A stretch of 37,557 nucleotides of DNA from Acetobacteraceae bacterium (GTDB lineage Bacteria > Pseudomonadota > Alphaproteobacteria > Acetobacterales > Acetobacteraceae). Below are positions 32,259-37,557 of the stretch, in pieces. Made by a program: the position numbers and the translations under genes. The DNA lies in assembly GCA_947474705.1 (NCBI GenBank), contig CANJJS010000049.1:1-37557 (forward strand), read 5' to 3'. The notes under the pieces were generated by a model. That model searched no databases, was not told the DNA's origin, and worked only from the letters and a program-made list of their open reading frames with translations. The first letter of the stretch is position 1; every line of letters starts with the position of its first letter.

Positions 32259-32999
32259 ATGCGCGTCCTACTTGTGGAAGACGATCTGACAGCAGCCCAC
32301 GGTGTCTCTTTGATGCTGAAAAGCGCGGGTGCGGTTGTGGAACACGCTGAGACAGGCGAAGAGGCGATCGAACTGACGCGGCACTACGAGTACGATATCG
32401 TCTTGCTGGACGTTATCCTGCCGGATGTCGAAGGCTATGAAGTGGTGCGCCGCATGCGGATCGCCCGCAACGACACACCGGTGCTGATCCTGTCCGGTCT
32501 CTCCCGCCCCCAGGCCAAAGTCAAAGGCCTCGGCCTGGGCGCCGACGATTTCATCACCAAGCCGTTCGACAAGTCGGAGCTGCTGGCTCGCATGCAGGCG
32601 ATCACCCGCCGTAGCAAGGGATTCAGCCAGCCGACCTTGCGTCTCGGCGGGATCGAACTGAATCTGGACAGCCGCGAAGTGACGGTCGATGGGCAGGAAG
32701 TCCATCTGACCGGCAAGGAATACTCGATCCTGGAACTGCTGGTGCTCCGCAAGGGCATGGTGCTGACCAAGGAAGCGTTTCTGAACCACCTCTATGGCGG
32801 CATGGACGAGCCGGAGATGAAGATCATCGACGTGTTCATCTGCAAGCTGCGCAAGAAACTCGCCGTCGCGGGCGCGGACAATCTGATCGGTACTGTTTGG
32901 GGCCGTGGCTACATGATCCGCGAACCGATGGAAGACGGCGTGGACCAACTGCAACTGGAACCGCAGGACGGCTTTATGTTCAGGCCCTTCGCGGCCTGA
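32259..32999 (+). CDS. ctrA: cell-cycle response regulator CtrA
   Basis: This 246-residue OmpR-family regulator has a receiver with acidic pocket E7/D8/D9, the phosphorylated Asp at D51 ([10 protein letters not shown]), [35 protein letters not shown], and a C-terminal winged helix with [19 protein letters not shown] and [15 protein letters not shown]. These strings match alphaproteobacterial CtrA closely. The protein ends in Ala-Ala, as needed for ClpXP degradation of CtrA in Caulobacter. In this group CtrA often controls motility, fitting the divergent fliI-fliJ. The start at 32259 has GGAGAGG at six bases; upstream in-frame ATG codons are not supported. Confidence 0.96.
   Translation: MRVLLVEDDLTAAHGVSLMLKSAGAVVEHAETGEEAIELTRHYEYDIVLLDVILPDVEGYEVVRRMRIARNDTPVLILSGLSRPQAKVKGLGLGADDFITKPFDKSELLARMQAITRRSKGFSQPTLRLGGIELNLDSREVTVDGQEVHLTGKEYSILELLVLRKGMVLTKEAFLNHLYGGMDEPEMKIIDVFICKLRKKLAVAGADNLIGTVWGRGYMIREPMEDGVDQLQLEPQDGFMFRPFAA
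32980..32999 (+). terminator. hairpin over the ctrA stop codon
   Basis: TCAGGCC-CTTCGC-GGCCTGA is a perfect 7-bp hairpin whose 3' arm contains the ctrA TGA. There is no T-run, so Rho-independent termination is not certain; it could instead affect mRNA stability or translation termination. Confidence 0.35.
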
Positions 33000-33131
33000 C
33001 CGTCCCCGGGGTGCCGTTACATAAATCACGGGACTGTCACACCCAACCGGGCAGGGCCTCTGTAGACGAGGCCCACCATCGCACGCGGCCCCGCCGCGCG
33101 GCGCGATGGGCAACGGAAGACAGGCCCGATT

Positions 33132-33941
33132 GTGCTGGAACTCACCCATCTGACCCGCCGGTTCGGCGCGAACACGGCGGTGGCCAACGTGAACCTGCGC
33201 ATCGACGCGGGCGAAATGATTGGCATCGTCGGCCGCTCCGGCGCCGGGAAATCCACCCTGCTGCGCCTGATCAACCGGATGATCGAGCCCACCGAGGGTT
33301 CGATCAGGTCCAATGGCACCGATATCGTCGCGCTCCGGGGCAAGGACCTGCGGCAGTGGCGCGCCCGTGCCGCGATGATCTTTCAGCAGTTCAATCTGGT
33401 ACACCGCCTGGATGTGCTGACCAACGTGCTCTGCGGCGCGCTGCACGAGGTCCCCACGCACCGCATGCTGTTGAAATGGTTCACGGAAGCCGAGCGCATC
33501 CGGGCGATCCGGGCGCTCGATAAAGTCGGCCTCGCGGAGTTCGCGATGAACCGCGCCGACGCGCTCTCCGGTGGTCAGCAGCAGCGGGTCGCCATCGCCC
33601 GCGCGCTGATGCAGACGCCGGGGATCGTGCTGGCCGATGAGCCCATCGCCTCGCTCGATCCGATGAACGCGAAGACCGTCATGGACACGCTCGCCGCGAT
33701 CAATCGCGACGAGGGCATCGCCGTGCTTTGCAACCTGCATACGCTCGACACCGCCCGCGCCTATTGCCGCCGTATTATTGGCATGGCGGCCGGACGGATC
33801 GTGTTCGACGGCGCGCCGGAACAACTCACCGACGCCGCGTTGCGCGAGATCTATGGCGCCGGGGCCGCCGAGGGCCTGGACGAGCGCATGACCTCGACCA
33901 GCCTGCCCGAGGCGGCGATGCCCGCCATGGCGCGGGCCTGA
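33132..33941 (+). CDS. phnC: phosphonate-type ABC transporter ATP-binding protein
   Basis: This 269-residue ABC ATPase has Walker [20 protein letters not shown], the PhnC-like [21 protein letters not shown], signature [17 protein letters not shown], Walker [15 protein letters not shown] and switch His CNLHTLD. The [11 protein letters not shown] segment points to the PhnC subgroup (phosphonate, phosphite or related anion uptake). The start is GTG with a weak ribosome-binding site. It is followed by phnD after 31 bases. The 132-base gap from ctrA contains a lone CTGTCAC, which is only half of a PhoB box. Confidence 0.9.
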   Translation: MLELTHLTRRFGANTAVANVNLRIDAGEMIGIVGRSGAGKSTLLRLINRMIEPTEGSIRSNGTDIVALRGKDLRQWRARAAMIFQQFNLVHRLDVLTNVLCGALHEVPTHRMLLKWFTEAERIRAIRALDKVGLAEFAMNRADALSGGQQQRVAIARALMQTPGIVLADEPIASLDPMNAKTVMDTLAAINRDEGIAVLCNLHTLDTARAYCRRIIGMAAGRIVFDGAPEQLTDAALREIYGAGAAEGLDERMTSTSLPEAAMPAMARA

Positions 33942-33972
33942 CCCCAATCCATCCACGATGAGGAACCACAGC

Positions 33973-34896
33973 ATGCTCCGCCGTACATTCGCGGGCCTCG
34001 CCTTGAGCGCGGCCCTGATCCCGGCCGCGAAGGCGCAGGACTGGAAAGCCACCGTCAAGGAACTTCGTATCGGGCTCTTGGGCGGCGAGAACGCCTCGGA
34101 CCGCCTGAAGAAGCACGACGGATTTCAGAAGCTGTTGGAATCCAAACTGGGCATTCCCGTGAAGATGTTCCCCTCCGCCGATTACGCCGGCGTGATGCAG
34201 GGCATGGCCGCGGGCCAGATCGACGCGGCCGGGCACGGCGCCTCGTCCTTCGCGGGCACCTGGCTGGATTGCAAATGCGTCGAACCCATTGTCGTCCCCC
34301 AGGAAAACGATGGGTCCGTCTTTTACTATTCCGCGATGGTGACGCGCAAAGACAGCGGCATCACTTCCATCGAGCAGATGAAAGGCCATTCTCTGGCCTT
34401 CGCCGATCCGAACTCCACGTCCGGCTATCTGATCCCCAGCGCGACGCTGAAAGCCAAGGGGATCGACCTCGCGGACGGGAAATATTTCTCCAAGGTCGGC
34501 TTCGCGGGCGGGCACGAGCAAGGCGTGATCGCGGTGCTGAACAAGCAATACGACGCCTGCGTGACCTGGACCTCCGGCCAGGGCGAGAAGTCCGAAGGCT
34601 ACAGCCGCGGCAATCTTCGCTCGATGGTCGACAAGGGCATGCTGAAAATGTCCGACGTGAACATCATCTGGCAGTCCGGCAAAATCCCCAACGGCCCCTT
34701 CGCGGTGCGCAGCGCGCTGCCCGCCGATCTGAAGAAACTGCTCACGGAAATCATGCTGGACCTGCCGAAATCGCACCCGGACATCTACAAAGCGATCGAA
34801 CAAGGCTCTGGCGTGGGCTACGTCCCCGGCACGATGGACCTTTACAAAGACATCATCGAACTGCGCGAAGCCGAACGCCGCGGCGGCCGGTCCTGA
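33973..34896 (+). CDS. phnD: phosphonate-type ABC transporter substrate-binding protein
   Basis: This 307-residue periplasmic protein has a signal peptide MLRRTFAGLALSAALIPAAKA (cleavage probably before QDW) and then LRIGLLGGENASDRLKKHDG, FPSADYAGVMQGMAAGQIDA, and SAMVTRKDSGITSIEQMKGHSLAFADPNSTSGYLIP, the last being the PhnD anion-binding loop. It captures phosphonate or a related oxyanion for the permeases downstream. The ATG at 33973 has AGGA ten bases upstream and gives the proper signal peptide. It is separated from the permease genes by 381 bases holding a large palindrome. Confidence 0.9.
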   Translation: MLRRTFAGLALSAALIPAAKAQDWKATVKELRIGLLGGENASDRLKKHDGFQKLLESKLGIPVKMFPSADYAGVMQGMAAGQIDAAGHGASSFAGTWLDCKCVEPIVVPQENDGSVFYYSAMVTRKDSGITSIEQMKGHSLAFADPNSTSGYLIPSATLKAKGIDLADGKYFSKVGFAGGHEQGVIAVLNKQYDACVTWTSGQGEKSEGYSRGNLRSMVDKGMLKMSDVNIIWQSGKIPNGPFAVRSALPADLKKLLTEIMLDLPKSHPDIYKAIEQGSGVGYVPGTMDLYKDIIELREAERRGGRS

Positions 34897-34953
34897 CGGC
34901 AACGTCGGGTTGGGCGAGGTGCCTCGGGCCGATGGGATGAGATGTGGCCGGCG

Positions 34954-35195
34954 CCGGGGCTTTGCCCCGGACCCCACGAGGGCTCTGCCCTTCGAACCCG
35001 CCCCAATGGGCCTTTGGGGCTCGCCCTTGGAACCCCGGGGTGCTGGGATGTCATGGGAGGGCCATCTCGGCCTTTTCAACGTCCTCGCATGGCCCTCCCA
35101 TGACATCCCAGCAAATCGATCGCGGTCCAGGGGACGTTCCCCTGGTGGGGGTCGAGGGGGCAAAGCCCCTCGTGGGGTTTGGGGCAACGCCCCAA
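34954..35195. repeat. 242-bp imperfect palindrome between phnD and phnE
   Basis: Two intergenic repeats face each other. The core is a perfect 25-bp inverted repeat: 35041-35065 and 35089-35113, with a 23-base loop. Outside it the arms (34954-35065 and 35089-35195) remain clearly complementary, sharing, for example, CCCCACGAGGG on both sides. Each arm also contains smaller hairpins: CCGGGGC-TTT-GCCCCGG at 34954, CCAGGGGA-CGT-TCCCCTGG at about 35127, TTGGGGC-AAC-GCCCCAA at 35179. In RNA it would form a very long stem separating phnC-phnD from the permeases. A non-autonomous mobile element or a REP-like repeat pair are both possible. Confidence 0.8.
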
Positions 35196-35277
35196 CGCGG
35201 CCTCTCCTCCATCCGATCGTCTCAGGCACCCCACCCGCCCGCGTTGACAGCGGGACGCCTGGGTTGGAAGCAAGGGC

Positions 35278-36192
35278 ATGACCGCCGCCGATCGCACATG
35301 GGATGTATTTCAGCAGCGCTTTGGCGCCCAGAGGCGCGCGCGGCGGCTGGAAAGCCTCCTTATCCTCGCCATTCTGGTGTTGTCGGTTCTGGTGTCCGCC
35401 GTTTGGACGGATTTCTCGCCCGCCAAAATTCTGGAGGGCGCGCCGCGGATTGGCGAGTATTTCGGGAAAATGTTCACCATCCAGCCGGAACGTGGCGCGC
35501 CGACGGTTGGCGTGCTGGCCTGGAGCCACTTGTTCGGCGGGGTGAAGGAGCCGCAATCCCTCGCGTATTGGTTCTACCGGATCGACGTGTATGCCACGCT
35601 GCTGTGGCAGACCGTGCAAATGGCGATCCTGGCGACGGTACTGGGTTACTGCGCGGCCTTCGCGCTGTCTTTTCCCGCCGCGCGCACGCTGACGGCCAAT
35701 CGGACGGTCGTGTTCCTGTCGCGGCGTCTGCTGGAGGTTTTTCGCACGATCCCGCAGGTCGTGCTGGCGTTTATCTTTGTCTGGCCCTTCGGCATCGGCC
35801 CGCTGGCCGGCATCCTGGCCATCGCCATTCACACCACGGGGGCGCTCGGAAAGCTGTTTTCCGAGCTGAATGAAAATGCCGACCTCCGCCCCATCGACGG
35901 GATCAAGGCGGCGGGCGGCGGCTGGCTCGCGCAAATGCGGTATGGCGTGGTGCCGCAGATGCTGCCGGGCTTCCTCAGCTATGGCCTGCTGCGATTCGAG
36001 ATCAACGTCCGCTCCTCCACCATTATCGGCTTCGTCGGCGCGGGCGGCATCGGCCAGGAACTGAAACGCGTGATCGGGTTCAATATTTACGAGGAGGTGA
36101 GCGCGATCTGCATCCTCATCCTTCTCATTGTCGTCGCGATCGACCTGCTGTCCGCCCGTGTCCGCCATCGCCTGATTGGAGCTTTGGGATGA
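35278..36192 (+). CDS. phnE: phosphonate-type ABC transporter permease 1
   Basis: This 304-residue permease has about six membrane segments (LESLLILAILVLSVLVSAVW; MAILATVLGYCAAFALSFPAA; VLAFIFVWPFGIGPLAGILAI) and the ABC coupling region GQRQ-type replaced by GVVPQMLPGFLSYGLLRFEIN, followed by FVGAGGIGQELKRVIGF, typical of PhnE. It starts at ATG 35278 with GGAAGCAAGGG upstream and overlaps the second permease by four bases (ATGA). The N-terminal soluble part is longer than usual (~100 residues). Confidence 0.9.
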   Translation: MTAADRTWDVFQQRFGAQRRARRLESLLILAILVLSVLVSAVWTDFSPAKILEGAPRIGEYFGKMFTIQPERGAPTVGVLAWSHLFGGVKEPQSLAYWFYRIDVYATLLWQTVQMAILATVLGYCAAFALSFPAARTLTANRTVVFLSRRLLEVFRTIPQVVLAFIFVWPFGIGPLAGILAIAIHTTGALGKLFSELNENADLRPIDGIKAAGGGWLAQMRYGVVPQMLPGFLSYGLLRFEINVRSSTIIGFVGAGGIGQELKRVIGFNIYEEVSAICILILLIVVAIDLLSARVRHRLIGALG

Positions 36193-37001
36193 GCGAGGCC
36201 GCGCTCCACCATTTGCCGCGAGTCTCGCTGGGCCGGCAGGCGCTCCGCTGGTGTTTCGGCGCCGGCGCCTTCGCGTATGTCCTGTACCTACTGTGGTTGT
36301 TCGACTTCGATCGCGTCTTCACCGGGCTCCCGAAATTGTGGGTCATCGTCCGGCTGATGATCGACTGGACGCTGTTCGCGGAATGGGACCATGCTGAGCT
36401 GATCCGTTCCATGGCCGAGACAGTCGCCATGGCGTTTCTCGGCACCGCGATCGCCACGGTGGTCGCGCTGCCGCTGGGGTTCATGGGCGCGCGCAATATT
36501 ATCCCGAACACGGTGTTCCGGTTTTTGACCAGGCGCTTGTTCGACGGCTGCCGCGGGCTGGACCAGTTCATCTGGGCTTTGGTGTTTGTCCGCGCCGTCG
36601 GCCTCGGCCCGATCGCGGGCATCCTGGCGATCGCGGTGGCGGAAACCGGCATCCTCGCCAAACTTTTCGCCGAGGCGATCGAAAACATCGACACCAAACA
36701 GGTCGATGGCATCCGCTCCACCGGCGCGTCCCGGCTGGCCGAACTGCGGTATGGCGTGGTGCCGCAGATCTTGCCGGTGATGATCAGCCAGGCGCTGTAT
36801 TCGATCGAGTCCAACTCGCGCGAGGCCACGATCCTTGGCCTGGTCGGCGCGGGCGGGATCGGGTTGCGGCTGTCGGAGCGTATCCAGATCAACGCGTGGG
36901 ATCAGGTGGCGTATGTCATCGTGCTGATCCTGATCACGGTGGCGTCGATCGACACGGTGTCGAAGTGGTTGCGGATGCGGTTGATTGGGGGACGCCGCTA
37001 A
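36189..37001 (+). CDS. phnE: phosphonate-type ABC transporter permease 2
   Basis: This 270-residue permease is a partner of the preceding one, with ETVAMAFLGTAIATVVALPLGFMG, VDGIRSTGASRLAELRYGVVPQ-like coupling helix and LVGAGGIGLRLSERIQI. Paired PhnE permeases are common in this transporter group. Translation is coupled by ATGA overlap. No C-P lyase or phosphite dehydrogenase follows in the window; 27 bases later the sequence runs into a broken IS630 transposase, so the rest of the locus may have been lost or lie elsewhere. Confidence 0.9.
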   Translation: MSEAALHHLPRVSLGRQALRWCFGAGAFAYVLYLLWLFDFDRVFTGLPKLWVIVRLMIDWTLFAEWDHAELIRSMAETVAMAFLGTAIATVVALPLGFMGARNIIPNTVFRFLTRRLFDGCRGLDQFIWALVFVRAVGLGPIAGILAIAVAETGILAKLFAEAIENIDTKQVDGIRSTGASRLAELRYGVVPQILPVMISQALYSIESNSREATILGLVGAGGIGLRLSERIQINAWDQVAYVIVLILITVASIDTVSKWLRMRLIGGRR

Positions 37002-37028
37002 CAGCCTGTCGGACGTATGCCAACGGTC

Positions 37029-37318
37029 CTATGGTGTGACGGTTTTCGTCCAGTCGCGTTGCGCGATTGATCGAATGCGATCGGGCGCCGCCATAAGGGC
37101 GTTCCAGGCGTTGCGATATCGTCGTAGGTTTCGAATATCCGGTTGCTCAGATAATTCTGTTTGAGAGACCGCCGATTGTTTTCCACTGGATTCAATTGCA
37201 GGGAACAGGGCGGAAGCGGCAAAAGTCTGATATTGTCCGGGATTTTTGGTTTGACGCCGGATTGGTGCCCGCGCGCGCTCTTCAGCACGATGACGGCGTG
37301 CGCGCCAGTTTGCCGGCA
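37029..37318 (-). mobile_element. IS630-family transposase C-terminal remnant, frameshifted
   Basis: Leftward reading gives GAHAVIVLKSARGH, then PDNIRLLPLPPCSLQLNPVE, then SNRIFETYDD, the catalytic C-terminal part of IS630-type DDE transposases (the last Asp/Glu region NPVE is preserved). After YDDIA the frame shifts, and the tail continues in another frame as AWNALMAAPDRIRSIAQRDW to a TAG at 37029. The N-terminal half and the first catalytic Asp are missing. The element is therefore dead; no inverted ends could be identified. Confidence 0.85.
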
Positions 37319-37350
37319 CCGCGTTCATGCAATGCACCGGGCGGTTGATA

Positions 37351-37448
37351 TTAAACATAAAGCCTGCCCGCGACAATCGGACCAAACACGGTAATATCGT
37401 TGCGGTCGGAGATTTTCACCCCGATTTCCGCTCTCTCCCATCCAGATT
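37351..37448 (-). pseudogene. degraded C-terminal coding remnant, right copy
   Basis: This encodes SGWERAEIGVKISDRNDITV, then FGPIVAGRLYV and TAA, homologous to the remnant at 36-139. Upstream in the frame are stops (TAG, TGA), beyond which a reading frame MLFPGREWPLFVMPMVCDD begins at the window edge (37557), perhaps the N-terminal half of the same gene. The family is unrecognised. Its position next to the IS630 fragment suggests an IS-mediated rearrangement. Confidence 0.4.
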
Positions 37449-37557
37449 CTCACGCGATATTCTATGGCATACCCGTCAAAAGCCGGCGGCAGGCGTCCAT
37501 GTCGTCGCAAACCATCGGCATGACGAACAGAGGCCATTCGCGACCAGGAAACAGCAT

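Noticed and set aside
33000-33131. PhoB box upstream of phnC
   Set aside because: Only one half-site (CTGTCAC near 33034) is present, without the second half at the proper 11-base period.
34954-35195. CRISPR array or tRNA in the repeated region between phnD and phnE
   Set aside because: There are two inverted arms rather than regularly spaced direct repeats, and no cloverleaf.
33826-36168. 780-codon minus frame across the phn genes
   Set aside because: It runs antisense to phnD and phnE and through the palindrome; composition is typical of a shadow frame.

Overview
The window looks like a GC-rich alphaproteobacterial chromosome, most likely Rhodospirillales/Acetobacteraceae. The evidence is a CtrA-type cell-cycle regulator next to flagellar fliI/fliJ, a DUF2336 protein, a ClpS-ClpA pair, an alphaproteobacterial-style O-acetylhomoserine sulfhydrylase, and GCCGGGGC-type intergenic hairpin repeats. 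The taxon is inferred from gene content only. No rRNA, tRNA or CRISPR array was seen.

Left edge to 9 kb: a degraded coding remnant (36-139) is followed by a tightly coupled two-gene module on the minus strand, an SMC/OLD-like AAA ATPase and a PIN-like nuclease, which has the look of a defence or toxin-type island. Next comes a minus-strand operon (TauE/SafE permease, small winged-helix-like protein, MFS transporter) facing a LysR regulator, then a DUF4239-like membrane protein and a VOC (glyoxalase-fold) enzyme, and on the plus strand a luciferase-like (LLM) flavin/F420 oxidoreductase and an SDR.

9-23 kb: clpS-clpA, a FrnE-like DsbA protein, a DUF2336 protein, and a compact plus-strand operon with stop/start overlaps (PLP-dependent O-acetylhomoserine sulfhydrylase, TTG-start SDR, EamA exporter, GNAT acetyltransferase). 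These are followed by an orphan hybrid histidine kinase (PDC sensor-HisKA-HATPase-REC-Hpt), a small coiled-coil protein, a CorC/HlyC-type CBS membrane protein preceded by a possible leaderless 12-residue leader ORF whose stop overlaps its start, a YbiB-like protein and a CbiX-like chelatase.

24-30 kb: the most distinctive block is a minus-strand operon fgd-cofE-cofD-cofC-SDR. It encodes the lactyl-phosphate/guanylyl/glutamyl steps of coenzyme F420 assembly together with a protein that keeps the F420- and glucose-6-phosphate-binding residues of actinobacterial F420-dependent glucose-6-phosphate dehydrogenase. So this Gram-negative may both make F420 and reduce it with sugar phosphate. An acyl-CoA-dehydrogenase-like flavoprotein faces the operon; an ABM-domain monooxygenase and an alpha/beta-hydrolase remnant lie upstream.

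30-37.5 kb: fliI-fliJ are divergent from ctrA. A phosphonate-type ABC transporter phnC-phnD-phnE-phnE follows, interrupted between phnD and phnE by a 242-bp imperfect palindrome with a perfect 25-bp core. The right edge holds a frameshifted IS630-family transposase tail and a second copy of the remnant seen at the left edge.
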